Of a stretch of DNA of 64,000 nucleotides, positions 34,392-43,249 are shown piece after piece. Under the pieces are notes generated by a model. It saw only the letters and a list, made by a program, of their open reading frames with translations. It ran no database searches and was not told the DNA's origin. The position numbers and the translations under genes were made by a program. The stretch lies in contig NZ_JAIFZQ010000021.1 of assembly GCF_019710585.1 (NCBI RefSeq), positions 62,001-126,000 of the forward strand, in the 5' to 3' direction. Positions within the stretch are counted from its first letter, which is position 1. Every line of letters starts with the position of its first letter. Source of the DNA: Arthrobacter sp. MAHUQ-56 (lineage in GTDB: Bacteria > Actinomycetota > Actinomycetes > Actinomycetales > Micrococcaceae).

Positions 34392-35128
34392 CCCACCCCG
34401 CGGACGGTCTGCAGCCACCGTGGCTGCTGGGGCGAATCTCCCAGTTTCTTCCGCAGGTTTCCCATGTGCACTTCAACCGAACGCTCGTCGGCCTCGCTGA
34501 TGTAGCTGCCGACGTCGTAATCCTCATCGCGGAGCCGGCGCACCAGGTCCGACTTGGTCCGCACGGTGCGGCCCGCTTCAAGCAGGGCGTACAGGAGTTC
34601 GAACTCCGTGCGGGTCAGGTTCATCTCCTTGCCGTCCACAGTGACGGTGCGGGACGCGTAGCTCAGCTCCAGCCCGTTATGGCTGAAATTGCCCCTTTCC
34701 GGATGGGCGGAGCCATCCGCTGCGGGATCCACGGCAACGTCACCGGGATCGGGTGCTGATCGCGGCCGCCGCATCATGGCGGCAACCCGAGCACGGAGCT
34801 CCCGCGGCCGGAAGGGCTTGGTGAGGTAGTCGTCCGCGCCGGACTCAAGCCCGATCAGGGTATCCAGCTCCTCGGTGCGCGCCGTCAGCATCACGATGTA
34901 GGCATCCGAAAACTCGCGGATCTGGCGGGAAACTTCGAAGCCGTCGATGTCCGGCAGTCCCAGGTCCAGGGTGATGACATCCGGGTTCAGGGTTTTGGCC
35001 AGGAGGACCCCCTCGGCTCCGCCGCTGGCGACGGTCACCTCAAACCCGGCCTGGGTCAGCACCGTGCGAACCAGTTCCCGAATGTCGTGGTCATCCTCGA
35101 TGACCAGACCCACACGTGCCTCACTCAT
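34364..35128 (-). CDS. OmpR/PhoB-family response regulator
   Basis: A 254-residue transcription regulator. The receiver domain has Glu/Asp near residues 11-13 (IEDDHD), phospho-accepting Asp55 in VITLDLGLPDIDG, and Lys104 in YLTKPF. A 45-residue linker is followed by the winged helix (MNLTRTEFELLYALLE, VEVHMGNLRKKLGD, QTVRGVGYRL). ATG 35128. It is divergent from the histidine kinase gene with a 94-base shared promoter region, and convergent with the Hpt-like gene. These three probably form one signalling set. Confidence 0.95.
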   Translation of the reverse strand: MSEARVGLVIEDDHDIRELVRTVLTQAGFEVTVASGGAEGVLLAKTLNPDVITLDLGLPDIDGFEVSRQIREFSDAYIVMLTARTEELDTLIGLESGADDYLTKPFRPRELRARVAAMMRRPRSAPDPGDVAVDPAADGSAHPERGNFSHNGLELSYASRTVTVDGKEMNLTRTEFELLYALLEAGRTVRTKSDLVRRLRDEDYDVGSYISEADERSVEVHMGNLRKKLGDSPQQPRWLQTVRGVGYRLAPGQH

Positions 35129-35222
35129 AGAGCCCCCTCAGCAGCCGACGTCTGAAGTATAACCGGCTGCGGATATCCTGCTGGTATGGCCACACGCACC
35201 CCGACTTCCACGCCTCCACGCG

Positions 35223-36884
35223 ATGAGTGACCCCGTGGCCTGGTCCTCGGGGATGCGGCTCTTCAAACGCCCCTTCCACGAATACCGGCTCACGGACCGG
35301 GTGGCGATGAGCCAGATGCCCTTGTTCGTGACGAGCCTCCTGACAGCGTTCCTGGTCTGGGCGTTCTTCACCGAAACCATGAACAACCCACTGTTCGTGA
35401 CCTTCCTGGTATCGCAGCTGGTCCTCACGGCACTGTGCTACCTGGTCCCGTGGGACCGGCTGCCCTATACGAGCTTCCTGGCCATCCCCCTCCTGGATTT
35501 CGTCTCCATCGCGCTGGGCAGGGAGGGCGGCCAGGAAAGCCTCACCGGCATCAGCCTGCTGGCGGTATTTCCGGTCATCTGGATGTGCGCATCCGGCTAC
35601 TATCCCAGGGCTGCCCTCTGGTTCTCCTTCCTGGGGCCACTGGCCATCATCTGGGTCCCGCTGCTCCTCAAGGGCAACTACGCACCGCAGGACTTCGCCC
35701 GCTCCCTGCTCCTGCCGGTAATGATGCTGGGTATCGGTGTGTCAGTGAGCGTCCTGACCCTGAGCATGATGCGGCAGCAGAGCCAGCTGGAGGAGAAGGA
35801 CGAGCAGCTGCGGGCCAGCCTGCGCACCAGCAAACGCCAGGAAGAGCTGCTCAACACGGTGCTGGAAACCGTGCACCTGGGCGTGCTCGCGGTGGACGCG
35901 GACGGCCACGACATCCTGATGAACCGGAAACAGCGGGCCAACCATGAACTGGCCCGGCCCAAGGACATTGCAGACCCCAACGAATCCCAGCTGCTGGTGT
36001 TCGGCGCGGACCGGAAGACCCCGATTCCGGTGCAGGAACGCCCGGTGCGCCGGGCCGTCCTGGGCGAAACCTTTACCGACTACCTGGTATGGCTGGGAGA
36101 GGGGAAGGAGCAGCGGGCCGTAGTGACGACGGCACGTGCCATGACGGACAGCGAGGGCAACTTCGCCGGGTCCGTGATCGTCTTCAGTGATGTGACCGAC
36201 CTCGTAAACGCCCTCACCGCCAAGGATGATTTCGTCGCCAGTGTTTCGCACGAGTTCCGGACGCCGCTGACATCCATCCTGGGCTACGTGGAGATCCTGC
36301 TGGCTGACGAGCCGGAAGGAACGCAGCGTGGCATGCTGGAGATCATCCGCCGGAATTCCGAACGGCTCCTCACCCTGGTCTCGGACCTGCTGTCCAGCCG
36401 CAACGGCCAGCTCATCGTCACGCCGCACACGGTGGACGTTGCCGACCTGGTGCGCGCCAGCGTATCCTCCGCGATGCCCCGGGCCGCGGCGGCCGGAGTG
36501 GTGCTGGAGGCCAGGACACCCGGGACGCTGGAAGCCAAAGTGGACAGCGCCCGGATCTCCCAGGTCCTGGACAACCTGGTGTCCAACGCCATCAAGTACT
36601 CCCCGGACGGCGGCAAGGTTGTGGTTTCCCTCGCCCGGGAAGACGGACACCTGGCCTGCCGGGTCAGCGACACCGGAATGGGCATGAGCCCGGAGGACTC
36701 TTCGGAGGTCTTCGCCAAGTTCTTCCGCACCAGCAGCGTCCGGCGAACCTCGATTCCCGGCGTGGGCCTGGGCCTGCCCATCAGCAAGGCGATCGTCGAG
36801 GCCCATGGCGGGACGATCGGCGTGGAAAGCACCCTGGGCGAAGGGACGACGTTTACGTTCCGCGTGCCGGTGTCGCCGTCCTGA
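35223..36884 (+). CDS. Membrane sensor histidine kinase
   Basis: A 553-residue kinase. Residues 30-185 carry about six hydrophobic helices, a membrane sensor with little extracellular sequence. A coiled coil (QQSQLEEKDEQLRASLRTSKRQ in part) leads to a PAS-like domain at about 207-330. The H-box FVASVSHEFRTPLTSILGYVE puts the autophosphorylated His at 343; ATP-binding boxes are NLVSNAIKYSPDGG, DTGMGM and GVGLGLPISKAIVEAHGG. Partner of the divergent response regulator. The signal is not predictable. Its end overlaps the end of mcrC by 32 bases. Confidence 0.93.
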   Translation: MSDPVAWSSGMRLFKRPFHEYRLTDRVAMSQMPLFVTSLLTAFLVWAFFTETMNNPLFVTFLVSQLVLTALCYLVPWDRLPYTSFLAIPLLDFVSIALGREGGQESLTGISLLAVFPVIWMCASGYYPRAALWFSFLGPLAIIWVPLLLKGNYAPQDFARSLLLPVMMLGIGVSVSVLTLSMMRQQSQLEEKDEQLRASLRTSKRQEELLNTVLETVHLGVLAVDADGHDILMNRKQRANHELARPKDIADPNESQLLVFGADRKTPIPVQERPVRRAVLGETFTDYLVWLGEGKEQRAVVTTARAMTDSEGNFAGSVIVFSDVTDLVNALTAKDDFVASVSHEFRTPLTSILGYVEILLADEPEGTQRGMLEIIRRNSERLLTLVSDLLSSRNGQLIVTPHTVDVADLVRASVSSAMPRAAAAGVVLEARTPGTLEAKVDSARISQVLDNLVSNAIKYSPDGGKVVVSLAREDGHLACRVSDTGMGMSPEDSSEVFAKFFRTSSVRRTSIPGVGLGLPISKAIVEAHGGTIGVESTLGEGTTFTFRVPVSPS

Positions 36885-38115
36885 GCACCTCGCCCCACGA
36901 CTGGTGGGCAAGGTCCCGGATGGCGGCCAGGATGTCCGACGGCGGCTGGCTGAGGTCCAGGGGGAATTCCACGATGTCGATATCGGTGTTCAGGATGCGG
37001 CGGAGCTTGGTCTCCCCCTTCCCGGCATACACCAGCCACGCGGTGGGTACGGCCAGCGCCGTGCAGTGGGCCAGCATCTGGTAGTGGTCGGCCGTCAGGG
37101 ATGCACCCCCATCCGACGCGGCACGGTATTTGGCGTTGTACGCCACCACCGGGCGTCCGCCGAGCATGTGGACGGCGTCCGGGCGCACCGACAGCCGGTC
37201 GGAGTCGCGGACGGCCTCGCTGAGGAGGGCGTTGAAACGGAGGCGCAGCTCCCCCGGATAGGCGGACATCGCCCCGCGCAGGGCGGTGCCGACGAAGTCC
37301 TCGAACACCTGCGCCATGTCCACCACGAAGGACGCGGTCTGCTGCCTGCCCTCCCCCGTTTCGGCAGAGGCATTGCGCAGGATCAGCTCGGCGAGCCTCA
37401 GCACTGCGTGGTAGCGCAGGTTCATCCGGGTGGCTTTCCACGGCGGAAGCGGGGCGCCGGACCGAAGGCGCGTGACGCCGTCGAGCTTTCCCTTCAGCAG
37501 GCGCAGCCGGCCCAGCACCTCCGGGCGCACCCCCGGCACCTGCGCCATCCGCTCCAGGGCGGCGCGCAGGATCCGGTTCTCGGCGATGTCCTCGGTGAAC
37601 TCGTCGTAGGAGACCTCCAGGGGGACCAGCATGCCGGGGCGGCGGGAGATCTGGTCCGAAATCCGGATGCGGCCCTTGACCGTCCGCAGGGACTCGTCCA
37701 CGGTGAGGTAGCCCTGCAGGACGCCGCGGCCCAGGGCCCGTTCGGCCAGCTGCGCGAGGGACTCGGCCAAGGCGCTCCACAGCTCCCGGTCCTCGTCCGC
37801 CGCCACGGTTTCCGGACGGAACCCCTGTTCCCCCGCGTAGCTGAGGAGGAACAGCAGCCGGCTGAGGCCCAGCCGGTCCTTCGGCCGCACGTCGAGCTGC
37901 ACCGTGGGTGTCCGCACGGACCCCACTTTGCCCACGGGTTCGATCCGGTACAGCCCCATGCCCATGGGTGAGGCCTTGGCCAGGCCGCTGGAGTTCAGGT
38001 AGGCCGCGCTTGGCGCGTCCAGCCGTTCGACCAGTCCGCTGGAGAGCTCGTCCAGGACCAGGTGCCGCACCGCGCCGGTTGAAGTGCCGGTGCCGCCGCG
38101 GCTAGCGGGCAGCAA
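36853..38115 (-). CDS. mcrC: McrC-family subunit of a type IV restriction system
   Basis: A 420-residue McrC homolog, the nuclease subunit that pairs with McrB. Amino-terminal half binds the McrB ring (typical LLFLLSYAGEQGF, GRIRISDQISRRPG, TEDIAENRILRAALE). The PD-(D/E)XK site is SVRPDAVHMLGGRPVVAYNAKYR (in two parts: RPD with Asp313, and YNAKYR), followed by DHYQM. Where E. coli McrC has Asp in DAK, this protein has Asn327. Whether the nuclease is active is therefore uncertain. ATG 38115 overlaps the end of mcrB by 14 bases. Confidence 0.88.
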   Translation of the reverse strand: MLPASRGGTGTSTGAVRHLVLDELSSGLVERLDAPSAAYLNSSGLAKASPMGMGLYRIEPVGKVGSVRTPTVQLDVRPKDRLGLSRLLFLLSYAGEQGFRPETVAADEDRELWSALAESLAQLAERALGRGVLQGYLTVDESLRTVKGRIRISDQISRRPGMLVPLEVSYDEFTEDIAENRILRAALERMAQVPGVRPEVLGRLRLLKGKLDGVTRLRSGAPLPPWKATRMNLRYHAVLRLAELILRNASAETGEGRQQTASFVVDMAQVFEDFVGTALRGAMSAYPGELRLRFNALLSEAVRDSDRLSVRPDAVHMLGGRPVVAYNAKYRAASDGGASLTADHYQMLAHCTALAVPTAWLVYAGKGETKLRRILNTDIDIVEFPLDLSQPPSDILAAIRDLAHQSWGEVLRTATPARGT

Positions 38116-40333
38116 GGCGTCCCAGCAGCTGGTCCAGCCCGAAGCGCTCCTCCAGCTGCGCCCGGGTGAGCTGGCCGTGGTAGTGCTCCTCCAGCAGCGG
38201 CATGAGCTCGTACTTCCAGATCCGGCGCAGCCCGGCGGGTGTCTGGGCGGCCGGCTTCATGAAGTAGGACGGCCCGATCATCAGGTCGCGGTCCCACTCG
38301 TCGATGGCCCCGTTGAGGGCGTCCAGCAGCAGCGCCGGGGTGGGGTCCAGCCGGCGGGCCTGCAGGAAGCGGTGCAGGGATCCCTTGACGGGTTCGGTTT
38401 GCGGGTGCAGTTCGATGAAGGAGAAGCGGCGGCGGATGGCGGCGTCCATCATGGCGATGGACCGGTCCGCGGTGTTCATGGTGCCGATGATGTAGAGGTT
38501 GTCCGGCAGGGTGAACGGCTCGTTGGGGCTGTACTGCAGGTAGATCCGGTCGTCCCGGTATTCCAGCAGGAAGTACAGCTCGCCGAAGACCTTGGCGAGG
38601 TTGGCCCGGTTCATCTCGTCGATGATGAGGAAGTACGGCTTCTTCTCGTTCCCCGGCTTGGCCGCTTCCTCCGCCAGGCGGCGCAGCGGGCCGGCCACGA
38701 GCTTGAAGGACACCTGGCCTTCGTCCGTCTTGTCCGGGCGGTAACCCTCGAAGAAGTCCTCATAGGCGTAGGACGGGTGGAACTGGACCAGCTTGACCCG
38801 CTCATCGGTGGTGTCGTCGGCGAGCTCGGCGGCGAGGTGCTTGGCCAGGTAGGTCTTGCCCGTGCCGGGCGGACCGTACAGGACCAGCTGGCGGTTCTCC
38901 TCCAGGAGGTCGGCGATCTCCTGCAGGGGTTCCAGCTCCATGTGCAGGGAGGCGGCGAATTCCGGCGTCAGGGCACGGAAGCCTTCCTGGGCAGGGAGGA
39001 CGACGGCGGGGCCTTCCGCCTCCGCGTCCGGCTCGGTTTCCGCCTCGGCAGGCAGCAGCGCCTGCAGCGCCTGCACCACCCGCGTCACGTCCACCACGAT
39101 GCCGGGGGTTGCAAGCTGGCGCTGGACGTGGCGGGGCAGGCTGGTGGTGGTGTGGCCGTCGTCGAACCAGCGCACCTTGCGCCGCAGCCGGCGGTTGTCA
39201 TCGTTGTACTCGGGCTCCCCCAGGACGCCGCCAAGCCGCACGCTCCCGGCGTGCTGGTACAGCACCAGGTCTCCCGGCTTCATGACCGTCAGGAAGGCGA
39301 AGACCGCCGTCTTGGTGTCCTCGCGCTCCACATAGCCAAGGTGCTTGTAGTCCTCATCCACGGCATGCTGGACCACGCCCGCCGTCACACCCGGGTCCAG
39401 GTGGCGGAGATGTTCGACGTCGAGGGTCACCTTCTCCTCACCGTGCCAGGCGGTCAGCAGCTCGGCGTGGTCGCTGTGCGTCCGGAGCAGCCAGGCCCGC
39501 CGCCCGGGGTCGCCCACCTTGCGCCACTGGCTGACGAGCTGGCGCGAGTACCAGTCGATGCGCTGGCCCGCCTGCTCGTCCAGGTGCAGCCTGATGCGGT
39601 GGATGTCGGCGGTGATGTCCTCTTCGCTGTCGCCGTTCGCTCCGCCCACCAGCGATGCGAAGGCGTCACGGATTTCCTGCCGTTCCACATCGGCCACCAC
39701 CGGCTCGAAGTAGCTGGGCCAGGCCAGGAATTCGACGCTGCGTCGGATGGCCGGCTGGTCATCCGGGGTGGATGCGGCGAGGCGGTGGAACTGCAGCGGA
39801 TCCTTGATGGCCGCCTGCACCACGTGGGCCGGCCGCTGGGCGACGTTCCGGACGAACCGGCAAAGCCACTTGAGGTGGTCCCAGATGGTCCAGTTGAATT
39901 CGGCGGTCCGGTCCCGGATGACGCCGTGGTCCGTCATGCCCGCGTACAGCTCTTCGGGCAGTTCCAGCGGCGGCTCCAGCCATCCCGCTGCCTCGGCCAC
40001 GCGCGCCCGTTTGACCTTGAGGGACTTCACTTCGTGGGCAAGCGGAAGGGACTGCAGGAAGAGCAGTTCCACGGCAAGCTGCTTGGCCCCGCGGGATGCG
40101 CCCTCCAGGTTGTCCCGAAGGTTGGTCATCATGGGGGCCTTCGGGTCCGGGGTGCCCCGCTCCAGGCGGTCGAGCAGCTCCGCGGCCGCGGGGACCGACC
40201 ACGTCCTGGTCCGGCCGTCCAGGGGCGACGCCTTTCCCTGGAGACCGGGTCCCAGCACGAACCACGCCGCGTCCTCAATCTCTTTGGAGATGCCCAGGGC
40301 ACGGGTCATGGCAACAGTGGCGGTGGGGGTCAT
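38102..40333 (-). CDS. mcrB: McrB-family GTPase subunit with added DNA-reading region
   Basis: A 743-residue AAA+ protein. The GTPase core occupies about residues 460-740: Walker A GPPGTGKT at 487-494, Walker B FLIIDEMNRANLAKVFGE near 570, and the McrB GTP signature MNTADRSIAMMDAAIRRRF near 620. The amino-terminal 450 residues are long. Residues 340-395 (MKPGDLVLYQHAGSVRLGGV, RRKVRWFD) look like an EVE/PUA-type fold, which in such systems reads modified bases. With mcrC it forms a modification-dependent restriction system that would cut incoming methylated DNA. ATG 40333. Confidence 0.9.
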   Translation of the reverse strand: MTPTATVAMTRALGISKEIEDAAWFVLGPGLQGKASPLDGRTRTWSVPAAAELLDRLERGTPDPKAPMMTNLRDNLEGASRGAKQLAVELLFLQSLPLAHEVKSLKVKRARVAEAAGWLEPPLELPEELYAGMTDHGVIRDRTAEFNWTIWDHLKWLCRFVRNVAQRPAHVVQAAIKDPLQFHRLAASTPDDQPAIRRSVEFLAWPSYFEPVVADVERQEIRDAFASLVGGANGDSEEDITADIHRIRLHLDEQAGQRIDWYSRQLVSQWRKVGDPGRRAWLLRTHSDHAELLTAWHGEEKVTLDVEHLRHLDPGVTAGVVQHAVDEDYKHLGYVEREDTKTAVFAFLTVMKPGDLVLYQHAGSVRLGGVLGEPEYNDDNRRLRRKVRWFDDGHTTTSLPRHVQRQLATPGIVVDVTRVVQALQALLPAEAETEPDAEAEGPAVVLPAQEGFRALTPEFAASLHMELEPLQEIADLLEENRQLVLYGPPGTGKTYLAKHLAAELADDTTDERVKLVQFHPSYAYEDFFEGYRPDKTDEGQVSFKLVAGPLRRLAEEAAKPGNEKKPYFLIIDEMNRANLAKVFGELYFLLEYRDDRIYLQYSPNEPFTLPDNLYIIGTMNTADRSIAMMDAAIRRRFSFIELHPQTEPVKGSLHRFLQARRLDPTPALLLDALNGAIDEWDRDLMIGPSYFMKPAAQTPAGLRRIWKYELMPLLEEHYHGQLTRAQLEERFGLDQLLGRLAAR

Positions 40334-40405
40334 GCCCCCAAATTTACAGGGTCAAGCTGGACGCCCGCCAAAAGCCCCCGGGCGCCCTGCTGCCGAGCCT
40401 GGATG

Positions 40406-40666
40406 CTAGCTGGCCGAGGCGCGCTTGCGGCCGAAGATGAAGTACCCCATGGGCCCGACGAAATTGATGAAGGACGCCGCCCGCCACGCAGCCTTCGGCC
40501 CGTTGATCAGGGCGGCAGGCCGCCGGGAGATGTCGCGCTGCGCCGCCACCAGCAGTGACACCTGGACGATGCCCACCAGAATGGTGCCCACCTTGGACGA
40601 CGTGGACATCTCCTTCCATGTCTTCTTCTTCCTGGCGGTGCGGGTCTTGTTCTTGTTCTTGGCCAT
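40406..40666 (-). CDS. Small membrane protein, PLDc_N-like
   Basis: An 86-residue protein. The first 20 residues are very basic (MAKNKNKTRTARKKKTWKEM), followed by two hydrophobic stretches (VGTILVGIVQVSLLVAA and AASFINFVGPMGYFIFGRK). The second stretch with GPKAAWRAAS and GYFIFGRKR resembles the PLDc_N domain of short actinobacterial membrane proteins. Monocistronic between mcrB and the thioesterase gene. Function unknown. Confidence 0.7.
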   Translation of the reverse strand: MAKNKNKTRTARKKKTWKEMSTSSKVGTILVGIVQVSLLVAAQRDISRRPAALINGPKAAWRAASFINFVGPMGYFIFGRKRASAS

Positions 40667-40733
40667 CGGTTCTTCCTTTCGCTGTTGGAGGTACTTCCAG
40701 TCCAGTGTTGCCTGTCCGGTCTTGCCCAGAGTC

Positions 40734-41192
40734 TTAGTGCCTGTAGGGGGCCAACCGTTCCTTCTGCTCGCTTGTAAGCCGCTGCACCCGGCCCGTGGAC
40801 TCGTCCACGAAGGCCAGGTGGCTGCTCGCCGTCACGCAGTCTTCACCCGTAACGGGGTCCTGGAGCAGGTAGTGGATATCGAAACTGGCACCCTTGACGG
40901 CACCGATCCACACCTGCGCCACCGCCGGAACGTTCCGGTACTCCAGGGTCCGGACGTACCGGATCTTGTGGTCCACCACCAGGGCCATGGTTCCCTCGGG
41001 GACGTCGTTGAAGAGCGACACCCGTGGCTCAACTCCCGGCAGCCCGGCTCCCCGTGGCGGACCGAACGCCGCGATGCGTGCCTCCTCCAGCATCCGGACG
41101 ATCTGAACGTTGTTGATGTGGCCGTAGGCGTCCATGTCTCCCCAGCGCATCGGCACCAGGACTTCGATCCGTTTGCCCCCGTGCGCACTCAA
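40734..41192 (-). CDS. Acyl-CoA thioesterase (hotdog, 4HBT-type)
   Basis: A 152-residue hotdog-fold thioesterase. The active-site helix reads MRWGDMDAYGHINNVQIVRMLEEAR, with the catalytic Asp in GDMDAYGH as in 4-hydroxybenzoyl-CoA thioesterase relatives. Start is TTG 41192, which overlaps the stop of the ABC transporter gene (TTGA), so translation is probably coupled to it. The acyl substrate is unknown. Coupling to an exporter suggests a lipid- or detergent-like cargo, which is inference. Confidence 0.85.
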   Translation of the reverse strand: MSAHGGKRIEVLVPMRWGDMDAYGHINNVQIVRMLEEARIAAFGPPRGAGLPGVEPRVSLFNDVPEGTMALVVDHKIRYVRTLEYRNVPAVAQVWIGAVKGASFDIHYLLQDPVTGEDCVTASSHLAFVDESTGRVQRLTSEQKERLAPYRH

Positions 41193-43249
41193 CTGCGAAC
41201 CGCCGTCGAATCATCCACCACAGTTTCGCCGGCGTCCGCCCCGGCAAACTGCGACATGTACAGGCGGTGGTAGGCGCCCCCGGCAGCGAGCAGCACCTGG
41301 TGGCTGCCCTGTTCAACGATCCGTCCGTTCTCCATAACCAGGATCGTATCGGCATCGCGGATGGTGGAGAGCCGGTGGGCGATCACAAAGCTCGTCCGGT
41401 CCGTGCGCAGGGCTGCCATGGCCTTCTGCACCAGCAGTTCGGTGCGGGTGTCAACGGAGCTGGTGGCCTCGTCGAGGATCAGCAGCGAAGGATTCGCCAC
41501 GAAGGCCCGGGCGATGGTGATCAGCTGCTTCTCGCCGGCGCTGACGTTGTTTCCTTCTTCGTCGATCACCGTGTCATAGCCTTCGGGCAGTGCCCGCACG
41601 AAGCGGTCCACGAACGTGGCCTTCGCGGCGGCCATGACCTGCTCCCGGGTGGCGTCCAGGTTGCCGTACTGGATGTTGTCGTAGATGGATCCGCCAAAGA
41701 GCCACGCATCCTGCAGCACCATGCCCACCTTGGACCGCAGTTCCGAACGGCTCAGGTGGGTGATGTCGACGCCGTCCAGCCTGATGGACCCCGAATTCAG
41801 CTCATAGAAGCGCATGACCAGGTTCACCAGGGTGGTCTTTCCGGCACCCGTCGGCCCCACGATCGCCACGGTGTTCCCGGGTTCGGCGGTGAAGGACAGG
41901 TTCTCGATCAGCGGCTTGTCCGCCGTGTAGCTGAAGGTGACGTTGTTGAAGTCGACGTGCCCGTCGGTCTTGGCCGGGAGGTGCTCGGTGGCCGTTTCGT
42001 GGTCCTGCTCGTCGGCGTCGAGGAATTCGAAGACGCGCTCGGAAGACGCCACCCCGGACTGCAGCATGTTGGCCATGCCCGCCATCTGCCCCAGCGGCTG
42101 GGTGAACTCGCGGGAGTACTGGATGAACGCCGTGGCGTCGCCAAGGGACATGGCACCCGATGCCACGCGGAGGCCGCCGACCACCGCAATGCCCACGTAG
42201 CTGAGGTAGGACACGAACTGCATGACGGGGAAGATGATGCCCGAGACGAACTGGGCCCCGAAGCTTGCCTTGTAGAGGGCCTCGTTGCGTTCTTCGAACC
42301 GGGCCAGCATGTCCGCGTCGCGGCCGAAGACGCGGACCAGGTCGTGCCCGGAGAAGGACTCCTCGATCTGGCCGTTCAGGGCGCCGGTGTTCTTCCACTG
42401 CGCGGCGAAGAGCTTCTGGCTCCGCACCCCGATGAGCGCTGCGGCCACCCCGGACAGCGGAAGCGCAACCAGGGCGATCAAGGCCAGCTGCCAGGAGACG
42501 ATGAACATCATGATCACGATGCCCGCCACGGTCAGCACGGAGTTGACCAGCTGCGCGAAGGCCTGTTGGAGCGCCTGCTGGATGTTGTCGACGTCGTTCG
42601 TGACCCGCGACAGGACGTCACCGCGCTGGCGGGTGTCGAAGTAGTTCAGCGGGAGCCGGTTCAGCTTGCTTTCCGTTTCGTCGCGCAGCCGCCTGATGAC
42701 CTTCATGACGATGCGGTTCAGCACGTACCCCTGCAGCCACATGAAGATGTTGGCTACAAAGTACATGAGCAGGACCACGGCGATGAGCATGGTGAGCTTG
42801 TCGAAGTTGATGCCGGCGCCGGGCACCAGCTCCATCCGCGACAGCATGTCCGCGAGGTTGTCCTGGCCCTGCTGGCGCAGGCCCGCGACGAACTGCTCCT
42901 TGCTGGCGCCGGCGGGCAGTTGTTTGCCCACGACTCCGGCGAAAATGACGTCCATGGCCTGGCCCAGGATTTTGGGCGCGATGACGTTCAGCACCACGGA
43001 GACGATCACCAGCCCGACCACCAGGGAGATGCCCAGCACCTCTGGGTTCAGGAGCCCCATCAGCCGCTTCGCGGAGGGCCAGAAGTGCTCCGCCTTCTTT
43101 GCGGGCATGGCACCGAACGCGCCGCCGTCGGCTTCAGTGGGCTGGAACTCCTCCTCGACGAAGTCGTCGTCCAGTACGGTTCCGCCCTGGGCCGGGTTGG
43201 CCGGAGCTGCCCCGGAATTGGGGGCGGAGTCCTTCCTGCGGGGGCTCAT
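41189..43249 (-). CDS. ABC exporter half-transporter, catalytic NBD
   Basis: A 686-residue fused TMD-NBD protein. A soluble amino-terminal 80 residues precede six membrane helices. The nucleotide-binding domain has GPTGAGKTT, an unusual signature VSAGEKQLI in place of LSGGQ, Walker B LLILDEATSSVD with catalytic Glu, and H-loop IAHRLST. It pairs with the gene upstream to make a heterodimeric exporter of the TM287/288 type. Start ATG 43249 overlaps the partner's stop (ATGA). Cargo unknown; drugs or lipids are typical. Confidence 0.92.
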   Translation of the reverse strand: MSPRRKDSAPNSGAAPANPAQGGTVLDDDFVEEEFQPTEADGGAFGAMPAKKAEHFWPSAKRLMGLLNPEVLGISLVVGLVIVSVVLNVIAPKILGQAMDVIFAGVVGKQLPAGASKEQFVAGLRQQGQDNLADMLSRMELVPGAGINFDKLTMLIAVVLLMYFVANIFMWLQGYVLNRIVMKVIRRLRDETESKLNRLPLNYFDTRQRGDVLSRVTNDVDNIQQALQQAFAQLVNSVLTVAGIVIMMFIVSWQLALIALVALPLSGVAAALIGVRSQKLFAAQWKNTGALNGQIEESFSGHDLVRVFGRDADMLARFEERNEALYKASFGAQFVSGIIFPVMQFVSYLSYVGIAVVGGLRVASGAMSLGDATAFIQYSREFTQPLGQMAGMANMLQSGVASSERVFEFLDADEQDHETATEHLPAKTDGHVDFNNVTFSYTADKPLIENLSFTAEPGNTVAIVGPTGAGKTTLVNLVMRFYELNSGSIRLDGVDITHLSRSELRSKVGMVLQDAWLFGGSIYDNIQYGNLDATREQVMAAAKATFVDRFVRALPEGYDTVIDEEGNNVSAGEKQLITIARAFVANPSLLILDEATSSVDTRTELLVQKAMAALRTDRTSFVIAHRLSTIRDADTILVMENGRIVEQGSHQVLLAAGGAYHRLYMSQFAGADAGETVVDDSTAVRS

